NCBI GenBank assembly: GCA_024123915.1
Contig: CP099650.1
Span: 248,001 to 312,000, forward strand
Direction of reading: 5' to 3'
Length of the DNA: 64,000 nucleotides
Source of the DNA: Oxalobacteraceae bacterium OTU3CAMAD1
GTDB taxonomy: Bacteria; Pseudomonadota; Gammaproteobacteria; Burkholderiales; Burkholderiaceae_D
Below, in pieces: positions 29,061 to 38,431 of the stretch. A program made the position numbers and the translations under genes. The notes under the pieces are model-generated. The model was given only the letters and a program-made list of their open reading frames with translations, had not been told where the DNA came from and made no database searches. The stretch's first letter is position 1. Every line of letters begins with the position of its first letter.

Positions 29061-30842
29061 TCAGCGCGGGGTATGTGCGTCTACGTCCAGATAACGCCAG
29101 TTGGTGAATTCCACCGGGTGGCGCGTGTAATGTTTAAGCCATGGCTGCTGCAGATCGGCGGCGATCGGATGCGTCAGCAGCACCCATGGCGTGTACGCGT
29201 GAATGATCTGCGCCATTTCATCATACAACCTGGTGCGCGCGGGCGTGTCCCCCATCGTGCGGGTTTGCTCGTAGCGCTGATTGTAGGCGGGCAGGTTGAA
29301 GCGGGCGTAGTTCGGCCCCGCCTTGTTCGGGCCGTACAGCAATTGATAGAAATTGTCGCCGTCGGGGAAGTCGGCCACCCAGTTGGTTTCGAACATCATC
29401 ACGTTGCCCAGGCGCGAGGCTTTGATGATCTCGGTCTTCTTGTCGCTCTTGAAAGTGACGTTGAGACCGATCGCGTTCAGATTCTTGCGCCACAACTCGT
29501 CGCGCAGGCGGCCCACCATCGACGGCTCGGTGTGCATGACCAGGGTCAGCGGTTTGCCGTCGGGCAGGGTGCGGAAGCCGCCCGGTCCCTTTTTGTAGCC
29601 GTAGCGGTCCAGCAGCGCGTTGGCCAGCGCCGGATCGTAGCCGACCGGGCTGCGGTAGGCCGGATCGTAGCCGAGCACGTTCGGCGGCAGCGGCGTCTCG
29701 GCGCGCAGCGCAAGGCCTTTTTTCATCTGGGCGATGTCCTCGGCGCTGTTGTAGCTGAGCGCGATGGCGCGCCGCAGCGCCACCTTGTCCTTGCCGTAGC
29801 CGCCGATCAGCGGGTCTTCCATGTTCATCCACATGTAATAGGTTTGCAGCACGGGGAAGGGCGACAGCACCAGCCCCTTGCGGGCCAGTTCAGGCCGCAA
29901 GGTCGGCTTGGCGTCGTCGGTCAGCACCATTTCCTTCATCGATTCCGGCAACTGCTCGAGGAAATCGAATTCGCCGTTCAAAAAGCCCAGCACGCGCGAC
30001 TGGTATTCCTCCATGATCTTGATGTCGACCCGGTCCACCAGCGGCAACTGCCGGCCCTGGAAGACCATCGGCCGAAAGTCGCGGTTGGCCAGCAGCGAGA
30101 TCTGGTCGCTGCGCTTCCACGTGCCGATCTTGAACGGGCCCGTGCCCACGGGGTGGTTGCCGACCTGCACGCCGTACGCCTCGACCACCTCGCGCGCCAC
30201 CACGCCCGTCGCCGGAATCGCCATATAAAACAGGAAGTTGGGATCGGCGGCGTTAAGCCGGATGCGCAGCGTGAACTTGTCCACCGCCTGCAGGCCGGCG
30301 ATATCGCCGTCGTAGCCGAAGCGGGCCTTGAGCGCCGCGTCGCCGACGATTTTTCCTTCCAAGAGGAAGCTCCATGGCGACTTGAGCGCCGGATCGTACA
30401 ACCGCTTCAGGCTGTAGACGTAGTCCTGCGCCGTCACTTGCCGGCGTGCGCCTTTAAAAGCCGGATCTGCCGTGAAATAAATGTCCTGGCGCAAATGGAA
30501 GGTGTAGGTGAGGCCGTTGTCCCCGACCGTGGGCATCGCCGTCAGCGTGTTGGCCTGCAATTTGACGGGGCGGGCCAGGTAATCGTAGCGCAACAGCGGA
30601 TCGAACAGGTTTTCCAGCAGGCTGAGGCTGGCGATGTCGGAGGCCACCGCCGGATCGAGCCCGGTTTCGCCGGTGCTGAGGAAGGCGCGCAGGACCTTGG
30701 GTGCGGACGCGGAAGATGCCGGAAGGGGGGACGAAACGGCCGACAAGGCGGCCGGCGGCGAGGATTGCGGCGCGGCCGACGTCGCCGGCGCGGCAAGCCC
30801 GACCACCAGCGCCAGCACGGCGGCTGCATAACTTTTCAGCAT
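29061..30842 (-). CDS. Peptide/oligopeptide ABC transporter substrate-binding protein
   Basis: A periplasmic solute-binding protein of family 5 (DppA/OppA type), about 593 residues. A signal peptide (LKSYAAAVLALVVGLAAPA) is followed by an Ala/Pro/Ser-rich linker. The binding fold has VTAQDYVYSLKRLYDP, the hallmark GTGPFKIGTWKRSDQISLLAN, IALSYNSAEDIAQM and TNWVADFPDGDNF. In-frame starts also exist at 30851 and 30863; the ATG before the signal peptide was chosen. No permease or ATPase genes adjoin it, so its partners must be elsewhere. Divergent from the SpmA/B gene. Confidence 0.9.
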   Translation of the reverse strand: MLKSYAAAVLALVVGLAAPATSAAPQSSPPAALSAVSSPLPASSASAPKVLRAFLSTGETGLDPAVASDIASLSLLENLFDPLLRYDYLARPVKLQANTLTAMPTVGDNGLTYTFHLRQDIYFTADPAFKGARRQVTAQDYVYSLKRLYDPALKSPWSFLLEGKIVGDAALKARFGYDGDIAGLQAVDKFTLRIRLNAADPNFLFYMAIPATGVVAREVVEAYGVQVGNHPVGTGPFKIGTWKRSDQISLLANRDFRPMVFQGRQLPLVDRVDIKIMEEYQSRVLGFLNGEFDFLEQLPESMKEMVLTDDAKPTLRPELARKGLVLSPFPVLQTYYMWMNMEDPLIGGYGKDKVALRRAIALSYNSAEDIAQMKKGLALRAETPLPPNVLGYDPAYRSPVGYDPALANALLDRYGYKKGPGGFRTLPDGKPLTLVMHTEPSMVGRLRDELWRKNLNAIGLNVTFKSDKKTEIIKASRLGNVMMFETNWVADFPDGDNFYQLLYGPNKAGPNYARFNLPAYNQRYEQTRTMGDTPARTRLYDEMAQIIHAYTPWVLLTHPIAADLQQPWLKHYTRHPVEFTNWRYLDVDAHTPR

Positions 30843-30949
30843 GGCATCCATTTCACATCGCATACGTAAAGCGGCAGCTTATAACTTTTTCCGCGTGCCG
30901 ACCCGCTATACTTTGCCTGTCGCCCACTGTTTCAAGAAAATCCGCACAT

Positions 30950-32188
30950 ATGTCGCTCAATTACATCTGGTCTGGCTTCTTCCTTGTCGGGTTCGCCGCC
31001 GCGCTGGCGCAGTACCTGTTCATGGGCGACACGGAAATTTTCAAGCGCATCATCGACGGCACCTTCGAGTCGGCCAAGAGCGGCGTGATGGACATCGCGC
31101 TGCCGCTGGCCGGCGTAATGACCTTATGGCTCGGCATCATGAACATCGGCGAGAAGGCCGGCGCCGTCAACCTGCTGGCGCGCATCATCGCGCCGTTCTT
31201 CTCGCGCATCTTCCCGGGCGTGCCCAAGGAGCATCCGGCCACCGGCCACATGTTGATGAACTTCTCGGCCAACCTGCTGGGCCTCGACAACGCGGCCACG
31301 CCGTTCGGCCTGAAGGCGATGGAAAGCCTGCAAACGCTCAACCCCAGCAAGGACGAGCCGACCGACGCCCAGATCCTGTTCCTGGTGCTGCACACCTCCG
31401 GCCTGACGCTGATCCCGGTGGCGATCATGGCGCAGCGCTCCATCCTGGGAGCGGCCGACCCGTCCGACATTTTCATTCCCTGCATGATCGCCACCTACGT
31501 CGCCACCGTCACCGGCCTGATCGCCGTGGCGATCCGCCAGCGCATCAACCTGTTCGACCGCGTCGTCTTGAGCTGGCTCGGTTGCAGCACCGCCGCCATC
31601 GTCGCGCTGATCTGGTATTTCACGCAGGTGCTCACCCGGCCTGAGATCGAACTGTTCTCCAAGGTCTTCAGCAACCTGATTCTGATGGGCGTCATCGGCG
31701 GCTTCATCATCGGCGCGCTGTGGAAGAAGGTCAACGTCTATGAAGCCTTCATCGAGGGCGCCAAGGGCGGCATCCAGACCTCGCTCACCGTCATCCCGTA
31801 TCTGGTCGGCATGCTGGTGGCCATCAGCGTGATCCGCAACGCCGGCCTGTTCGGCTTTATCGTCGAGGGCTTCAGCTGGCTGTTCGGCGCGCTGGGCTTC
31901 AACACCGATTTCGTGCCGGCGCTGCCAACCGCGCTGATGAAGCCGCTCAGCGGCAGCGGCTCCAAGGCAATGATGATCGACGCCATGCAAACCTATGGCG
32001 TCGACTCCTTCGTCGGCCGCCTCGCCTGCGTATTCCAGGGCTCGGCCGATACCACCTTCTACATCGTGGCGCTGTACTTCGGCTCGGTCGGCATCCGCAA
32101 GACGCGCTACGCGATCTCGTGCGGCTTGATCGCCGACTTCGCCGGCGTCGTCACCGCCATCGCGGTCGCCTACGTCTTCTTCCATTGA
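30950..32188 (+). CDS. SpmA/SpmB fusion nucleoside-recognition membrane protein
   Basis: A 412-residue multi-pass membrane protein joining two Gate (nucleoside recognition) domains. The first half resembles spore maturation protein A (MDIALPLAGVMTLWLGIMNI, NFSANLLGLDNAATPFGLKA). The second resembles SpmB (YEAFIEGAKGGIQTSLTVIP, LMKPLSGSGSKAMMIDAMQT, GSADTTFYIVALYFGSVGIR). The organism type is not a sporeformer; fused homologues are widespread in proteobacteria with unknown transport or cell-wall roles. In Bacillus, spmAB lie with the PBP gene dacB, and here too a dacB-class gene follows after 11 bp. The reading frame is open further upstream, but this ATG fits the family. Confidence 0.93.
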   Translation: MSLNYIWSGFFLVGFAAALAQYLFMGDTEIFKRIIDGTFESAKSGVMDIALPLAGVMTLWLGIMNIGEKAGAVNLLARIIAPFFSRIFPGVPKEHPATGHMLMNFSANLLGLDNAATPFGLKAMESLQTLNPSKDEPTDAQILFLVLHTSGLTLIPVAIMAQRSILGAADPSDIFIPCMIATYVATVTGLIAVAIRQRINLFDRVVLSWLGCSTAAIVALIWYFTQVLTRPEIELFSKVFSNLILMGVIGGFIIGALWKKVNVYEAFIEGAKGGIQTSLTVIPYLVGMLVAISVIRNAGLFGFIVEGFSWLFGALGFNTDFVPALPTALMKPLSGSGSKAMMIDAMQTYGVDSFVGRLACVFQGSADTTFYIVALYFGSVGIRKTRYAISCGLIADFAGVVTAIAVAYVFFH

Positions 32189-32199
32189 ACGGATTAGTT

Positions 32200-33843
32200 A
32201 TGTTTCGTCGTCTCATCCTTGCCGGCCTGCTTGCCGCCGGCGCCGTCCACGCCGCCGACCTGCCGGAGCCGGTCGCGCGCCTGATGCAGTCGGCGCAAAT
32301 CCCGCCGGAGGCCGCCGGCATCGTCGTGCTGCGCGGCGACACCACGCTCATTTCCCACAACGCCCAGCAAAGCATGCAGCCGGCATCGACGATGAAGCTG
32401 TTCACCACGCTGGCGGCGCTCGAGCGGCTGGGGCCGGTGTTCCGCGGCCGCACCGAATTGCTGACCAGCGCCCCGCTCGTCAACGGCGTGCTGCAGGGCG
32501 ACCTGATCCTGCGCGGCGGCGCCGACGCCGACTTCAACGAGGACGTGCTGGGCCACATGCTGCGCGCGCTGCGCAACCAGGGCATCAAAGGCATCAAGGG
32601 CGACATCGTGCTGGACCGGCAACTGTTCCAGCCGTCGCGGCCCGACCTCGGCCAGCCGCAGTTCGACGAATATCCATGGGCGTACTACAACGTCGTGCCG
32701 GACGCGCTGCTGGTCAACACCAACCTGCTGAAGGTGGAGATGCGCTCGGTCGGCGGCAAGCTGTCGCTGGCGATGATGCCGGACATGGACCAGGTCAGCG
32801 TGCGCTCGGAAATGGCCGCCAGCGACGCGCCTTGTCCAGCGTGGGAGAACGGCTGGCGCAATCCGGACTTCAAGCGCAACGGCGACAAGATCGAAGTCGT
32901 GCTCCACGGCAGCTTCCCCCGCGATTGCGTCAAATCGATCAGCATCAACGTGCTCGACCCGCACGACTATCTGGCGCGCCTGGTGCGCGGTACGTGGCAA
33001 AAACTGGGCGGCACGTTGAAGGGCGAGGTGCGCGAAGCGAGCGCGCCGACGCCGCCCGCGCTTGAGGCACAGGCACCGGCCGCCAATGCCTCCAATGCCG
33101 ACACCGACGCCACCGCCGCCACGAACGTACCCACCGCGCCGCCGGCGGCCGTGCCCGCGCCGGCCACCACGCCGGTGTTGCGCCTGTTGGCCGAGCACGT
33201 CGCCCGGCCGCTACCGGAAGTGCTGCGCGAGACCAACAAAAACTCCGACAACACGCTGGCGCGCACGATTTTCCTGAGCCTGGGCAGCCTGGAGGCCGAC
33301 CCGGTCCTCGGCAGCCGCCCGCTGCCGCCGGACGCCGCCCAGCCCACCACGGCCGCCCGCGCCGAGGCGGCGATCCGCGCCTGGCTGCAACAGCACGCCA
33401 TCGACGGCAACGGCCTGGTGTTCGACAACGGCTCGGGCCTGTCGCGCACCGAGCGCGCCACGCCGGCGCAAGTGGCCGGCGTGCTGCAAGCGGGCCTGAA
33501 AAGCCTGTGGATGCCCGAATTCCTCTCCAGCCTGCCGATCGCGGCCACCGACGGCACCATGCGCCGGCGCCTCAAGGACAGCCCGGCGGCGATGCGCGCG
33601 CGCATCAAGACCGGCAGCCTCAAGGGCGTCATCGCCATCGCCGGCTATGTGCAGGACGCCAACAACCAGCCCGTCATCGTGGTGGCCATGCTCAACGACG
33701 AGCACGTCGCCAACGGCGCCGGCCGCGCCGTGCTCGACGCGCTGATCGACTGGGTGGCGCGCTCCGGCGTGCCCGCAGCCGGCGTCACCCCCGCCGTCCC
33801 CAACGCTCCCTACGCGCCGAGCGCGCCTTCGGCCACCAGGTAG
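32200..33843 (+). CDS. dacB: D-alanyl-D-alanine carboxypeptidase/endopeptidase, PBP4
   Basis: A 547-residue class C penicillin-binding protein (peptidase S13) that trims or opens peptidoglycan peptide cross-links in the periplasm. A signal peptide (RRLILAGLLAAGAVHA) is followed by the three active-site motifs: STMK with Ser63 and Lys66, SDN within NKNSDNTLAR, and KTGSLKG. A low-complexity Ala/Pro/Thr stretch of about 45 residues (near residues 285-330) interrupts the protein before LRLLAEHVARPLPEVL and is unusual. A short Pro/Ala tail ends it. The last 34 bp overlap the convergent LysR gene. Confidence 0.95.
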   Translation: MFRRLILAGLLAAGAVHAADLPEPVARLMQSAQIPPEAAGIVVLRGDTTLISHNAQQSMQPASTMKLFTTLAALERLGPVFRGRTELLTSAPLVNGVLQGDLILRGGADADFNEDVLGHMLRALRNQGIKGIKGDIVLDRQLFQPSRPDLGQPQFDEYPWAYYNVVPDALLVNTNLLKVEMRSVGGKLSLAMMPDMDQVSVRSEMAASDAPCPAWENGWRNPDFKRNGDKIEVVLHGSFPRDCVKSISINVLDPHDYLARLVRGTWQKLGGTLKGEVREASAPTPPALEAQAPAANASNADTDATAATNVPTAPPAAVPAPATTPVLRLLAEHVARPLPEVLRETNKNSDNTLARTIFLSLGSLEADPVLGSRPLPPDAAQPTTAARAEAAIRAWLQQHAIDGNGLVFDNGSGLSRTERATPAQVAGVLQAGLKSLWMPEFLSSLPIAATDGTMRRRLKDSPAAMRARIKTGSLKGVIAIAGYVQDANNQPVIVVAMLNDEHVANGAGRAVLDALIDWVARSGVPAAGVTPAVPNAPYAPSAPSATR

Positions 33844-34721
33844 TCGATCATGGCCCGGACCTTCAACGCCAGGTGCGGGCCGGGCATGTAGACCGCGTGC
33901 ACGGTGCCGGCATACGGCTCGTCGAACGTCCAGTCCGCCAAAATCCGCACCGCGCGCCCCTGCGCCAGCGCCGAGCGCGCGGTGAAATCGGGCACCAGGC
34001 CGATGCCACCGCCGGCCTCCACCACCGCCATCAGTGCCGCGCTGTTATTGATCGTCAAGCGCGACGGCACGCGGATGCTGGCGATTTCCGGCCCTCCGGC
34101 ACCTTCGCGCCGCATGGTCCAGGCCGCGCCGAAACGCGCATACCCCAGATAGTTGCAACGATGCCCGGGCAACTCCTGCGGCGTGGCCGGCGTCCCGTTC
34201 GCGGCGAGATACTGCGGCGACGCCACCAGCACATAGCGCATCGGCCCCAGCGGCCGCGCGGCCAGCCCGGGCGCCAGGTCGGCCGAAATGCGGATGGCCA
34301 GGTCGATGCCCTCCTCGATCAGATCGACATTGCGGTCCACCAGCGACAGGCGGACATCGACCTCCGGGTAGCGGTCCAGAAACGCCGGCAGCAAGGGCGC
34401 CAGCCATAGCTGCCCCAACACCACCGGCGCGCTGATGCGCACCACGCCGTTGGGCCGCGCGCTGTAGCTGCCGGCCAGTGCGTGGATCTCGCGCGCCGTG
34501 TTCACCATGCGGACGCAGGCGGCGTGCACCTGCTCGCCCAGCTCAGTCAGCGACACCGAGCGCGTGGTCCGCTGCAACAGCCGCCCGCCCATATAAGTTT
34601 CCAGCCGCGACACGTGGCGGCTGACGGCCGACGTCGTCAGACCCAATTGGCGCGCGGCGGCGGAAAACCCGCCACTATCGACCACCTGCGCGAAAATCGC
34701 CATTTCCTTCAGCATTTCCAT
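33810..34721 (-). CDS. LysR-family transcriptional regulator
   Basis: A 303-residue LysR regulator. The N-terminal winged helix-turn-helix (AIFAQVVDSGGFSAAARQLG, SAVSRHVSRLE) is followed by a periplasmic-binding-like effector domain (VVRISAPVVLGQLWLAPLLP onward). It belongs to the group with RTTRSVSLTELG at the end of the linker helix, similar to DhcR/YhjC-type regulators. It is divergent from the aldo/keto reductase gene across 114 bp and may control it; a LysR gene facing its target is the common layout. Its 3' end overlaps dacB. Confidence 0.92.
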   Translation of the reverse strand: MEMLKEMAIFAQVVDSGGFSAAARQLGLTTSAVSRHVSRLETYMGGRLLQRTTRSVSLTELGEQVHAACVRMVNTAREIHALAGSYSARPNGVVRISAPVVLGQLWLAPLLPAFLDRYPEVDVRLSLVDRNVDLIEEGIDLAIRISADLAPGLAARPLGPMRYVLVASPQYLAANGTPATPQELPGHRCNYLGYARFGAAWTMRREGAGGPEIASIRVPSRLTINNSAALMAVVEAGGGIGLVPDFTARSALAQGRAVRILADWTFDEPYAGTVHAVYMPGPHLALKVRAMIDYLVAEGALGA

Positions 34722-34835
34722 AAGCCAGCCGCCTCACCGTTGCACCTGCATCAATAATGCTTTGCATTTTAAGCGGATTGTGGATTTTTTTTATGGTGGC
34801 ATACTTGAATCCAAGCTATCGACATGGAGGCAATC

Positions 34836-35813
<978 letters not shown>

Positions 35814-35840
35814 AAAATCCTCCCGGCGGGGCGCGTGGCG

Positions 35841-36452
35841 TTACAGCACGCGCGCGTAGTCCCGCCGCACCTTCAGCCGATCACCGCAGTCGAAGTGCCA
35901 CCATTCGCTGTTGATGCCGACAAAGCCGGCCTGGAACATCGCCCCCCGCAGCCAGCGGCGGTTTTCAATGTGCTGCATGCTCAACTCACCCCGCGCCAGC
36001 AAAAGTGCCTCTTTGGCCGGATGCGAGCGCTCACTCAGGTCGTCAAAACCGGTCCCCATGTCCAGCTCGGAGCCTTGCGCGTCCACTAGCGTGACGTCCA
36101 GTGCCATGCCGAACGAGTGGATCGAACCACGCGTCGGATCGGCGATATAGCCGAGCAGATCGGTTCCCTGCAGCGCTTGCCACAGTTGCTCCTGCACCCG
36201 TTGCGGGCGCAGGGCGTCCAATACTAAAAACTTGTAATCCGGACGGCGCGCCGCCAGCCATGCGACTGCCCGCTCGAGCGCGGCCGCCGCATCTTTATGC
36301 AGAAAGGAACAGTCCAACGGCGAGTAGAGATCCCTGCCGACAAAGTTGTCCGGCGTCGCGTAGCGCAGATCGACGGCGATTCCCTGGATGGTGTCGAGAT
36401 GACGAAAATCTGGGTGGCCGGCAATCGTTTCGCAGTGGATGGGAGACGTCAT
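35841..36452 (-). CDS. ddpX: D-Ala-D-Ala dipeptidase (VanX/DdpX family)
   Basis: A 203-residue zinc peptidase that splits D-Ala-D-Ala. The zinc ligands are in SIHSFGMALDVTL (His and Asp) and EWWHF (His), and the Glu of EWWHF is the catalytic base. The conserved arginine is in LDALRPQRVQ. No signal peptide is seen, so it is probably cytoplasmic, as for VanX and DdpX. A GTG start 9 bases upstream is also possible. It is the last gene of the minus-strand cell-wall cluster, 16 bp after the amidase gene. Together this suggests recovery of D-Ala from peptidoglycan fragments rather than vancomycin resistance, as vanH and vanA are absent. Confidence 0.92.
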   Translation of the reverse strand: MTSPIHCETIAGHPDFRHLDTIQGIAVDLRYATPDNFVGRDLYSPLDCSFLHKDAAAALERAVAWLAARRPDYKFLVLDALRPQRVQEQLWQALQGTDLLGYIADPTRGSIHSFGMALDVTLVDAQGSELDMGTGFDDLSERSHPAKEALLLARGELSMQHIENRRWLRGAMFQAGFVGINSEWWHFDCGDRLKVRRDYARVL

Positions 36453-36468
36453 TGCCGGCACCGGTGGC

Positions 36469-37509
36469 TTATTGGGACTCGACCGGCTCGGTGACGGGCA
36501 CCGGTTGCGGAGGCACGGCCGGGGTCACCGGCGTTGGCACGGGCGCAACAGGTGCAGGCGTTGCGGGCAACGGCGTGACTGGCGTCGGCGAAACCGGCGC
36601 TGGCGAAACAGGCGCGGATGTTACGGGCTGAGGTGCCACAGGCGCCGGTGCCGGCACCGCCGGCGCAACAACCGCCGGCGCTGCCCCCGCACCCTGCGCC
36701 GGCAACGAAGGCAGCGGGCTAGTCAACACATCCAGAATCGCCGCCGTCTCCGCATCCGGCATGCCGTCGAACAACGACTGCCGATACTTCGACTGGAACA
36801 CCGTCAACACATTGCGCGTCGCCTGATCGAACTGCCCGGTCTGCGGCACCGCATAGCCATGCTGCGCCAATTTAAGCTGGAACCACAGCACATCCGGCAA
36901 CTGCTGCTGATACCCCGGCAGGCGCGCGGCCACGCGGCTCGGCTCCGGCCACGTGACCAGCCCGGCGTCGGCCAGCTGCTTCCACGGAAACATCGGCCCC
37001 GGATCCTGCTTGCGCTGCGGCGCGATATCGTTGTGGCCGAGAATATTCTCCGGCTTGATGCCATGGCGCTTGACGATATCCTTGAGCAGCAAAATCAGCT
37101 GGTCGATCTGCGCCTGCTTGAACGGATACCACACCCGTCCCTGCGGCGATTCGGTGAAGCCGGGGTTGACGATCTCGATGCCGATCGACGCCGAGTTGAG
37201 CTGGTTGTAGATCTTCCAGCTGCTGATGCCGGCGTGGTTCGACTGTCGCGATTCATCCACCAGCGCGTAAAAGAACGGCTGCTCGGTATCGGTCAGCAAA
37301 TAGTGCGCGCTGACATCCTGCTGCGTCAAAATCTTGATCGAGCGCGGCAGGTCCGACACCGTGTAGTGCAGGATGATGTACTTGACCCGGTCGCTCTGCC
37401 CGCGCGAGGTCAGGCTGCGGTCGATGCGCGGCTCGCTCGGCGGCACGGTGGCGCAACCGGCCAGCAAAGCCATCATGGTGGACAAAACGGTGAGCGGAAC
37501 GATCTTCAT
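36469..37509 (-). CDS. amiD: N-acetylmuramoyl-L-alanine amidase lipoprotein, AmiD-like
   Basis: A 346-residue outer-membrane-type lipoprotein with lipobox LLAGC. The Amidase_2 domain (about 45-200) has zinc ligands in IILHYTVS and LGHNDIAPQRKQDPG, and the catalytic glutamate is in IGIEIVNPG. A peptidoglycan-binding domain follows (PDVLWFQLKLAQHGYAVPQT to ILDVL). The last ~80 residues are an unusual Pro/Ala/Val tail of TPV/APV repeats. Such enzymes remove the peptide stem from MurNAc or anhydroMurNAc. TTG two codons upstream is less likely than this ATG. It lies 19 bp after the kinase gene in the recycling cluster. Confidence 0.93.
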   Translation of the reverse strand: MKIVPLTVLSTMMALLAGCATVPPSEPRIDRSLTSRGQSDRVKYIILHYTVSDLPRSIKILTQQDVSAHYLLTDTEQPFFYALVDESRQSNHAGISSWKIYNQLNSASIGIEIVNPGFTESPQGRVWYPFKQAQIDQLILLLKDIVKRHGIKPENILGHNDIAPQRKQDPGPMFPWKQLADAGLVTWPEPSRVAARLPGYQQQLPDVLWFQLKLAQHGYAVPQTGQFDQATRNVLTVFQSKYRQSLFDGMPDAETAAILDVLTSPLPSLPAQGAGAAPAVVAPAVPAPAPVAPQPVTSAPVSPAPVSPTPVTPLPATPAPVAPVPTPVTPAVPPQPVPVTEPVESQ

Positions 37510-37528
37510 GGGCAATCTCGGCAGCGGT

Positions 37529-38431
37529 TCAATTTAGTGAGTTTAGAGCAATACGGGCCGCCGCGTGGTGCGCTTGTGTTTCGCGCTGCGTCAGTAACAA
37601 CGCTTCGGGCAGCGCCGCGCGCATCGTCAGCGCGATCAGCGGATGCAAGGTGGCTGCGCGTCCGGCCAATGCAATGGGGCGCGGCCCATAGCGGCGCACC
37701 AGCGCCAGCGCGATGCGCGCCAGTTCGCGCCCGGCTTCTTCCAGGATGCCACGCGCGACCGGGTCGGCGTCGGCGCTGGCGGCGACGGCCAGCGCCAGCC
37801 GCCCGATCGCGCCCCGCTCCTGCCCATAAATGAACTGGCGCGACAAGGCCCAGTCGCTGCCGCCGACTTGGTCGAACACCGCGCGCGCCATGGCCGAGCG
37901 CCGCCACGCGCCGGGCTCCTCGTCCTCCAGCCGCCAGATGTGGCGCATCGCCTCGCGCGCGATCCAGAAGCCGCCGCCGCCGTCGTCGAGGGTCACGCCC
38001 CGTCCGCCGGCGCGGTGGAACTGGCCGTCCGGCGCGATCCAGGCGGCGATCGAGCCGGTGCCGGCGTACACCAGATAGCCCTCGCTTGGCGCGAAGCCGT
38101 CCAGATAGGCGATTTCGATATCGCTGCGCACCGTCACGGTGGCCGGCGCGACGTTCAGCAGCTCGGCCAGCCATTGCGCCGGCAACCTGGCGGCGCCGTC
38201 GAAACCGGTCAGGCCGGCGCACACTGCCACGGGGCGGCCGGCGGCCAGCACCTGCCCCGCCAACGTGGCGAAGACGGCGCGCACGGCCTCGCGGCCGGCG
38301 TCATTGCCCATCTGCGTGGCCGACATGCCGTCAACCGCACCCTCTGCGACGATGACGCCGGCCGAATCGGCCAGGGCCCAGCGGGTTTGCGTGCCGCCCG
38401 CGTCGATGCCGAGGCCCAGGCCGTTCACCAT
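37529..38431 (-). CDS. BadF/BadG family N-acetylhexosamine kinase
   Basis: A 300-residue sugar kinase of the BadF/BadG/BcrA/BcrD ATPase family, which includes human GlcNAc kinase and clostridial MurK. The phosphate-1 motif is GLGIDAGGTQTRWALAD. The phosphate-2 region is LVYAGTGSIAAW with the following GGRGVTLDDGGGGFWI. The adenosine region is in PIALAGRAATLHP. Its ATG overlaps the stop of the GHL10 hydrolase gene by one base. Next to murQ, amiD and an AmpG-like importer, it is best read as a GlcNAc and/or MurNAc kinase that would produce the MurNAc-6-phosphate used by MurQ. Substrate choice is inferred from context. Confidence 0.85.
   Translation of the reverse strand: MVNGLGLGIDAGGTQTRWALADSAGVIVAEGAVDGMSATQMGNDAGREAVRAVFATLAGQVLAAGRPVAVCAGLTGFDGAARLPAQWLAELLNVAPATVTVRSDIEIAYLDGFAPSEGYLVYAGTGSIAAWIAPDGQFHRAGGRGVTLDDGGGGFWIAREAMRHIWRLEDEEPGAWRRSAMARAVFDQVGGSDWALSRQFIYGQERGAIGRLALAVAASADADPVARGILEEAGRELARIALALVRRYGPRPIALAGRAATLHPLIALTMRAALPEALLLTQRETQAHHAAARIALNSLN

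Noticed and set aside
35841..36452. ddpX as a vancomycin-resistance vanX gene
   Set aside because: No vanH, vanA, vanR or vanS homologues are near, and Gram-negative bacteria are not normally glycopeptide targets. The neighbours point to peptidoglycan recycling.
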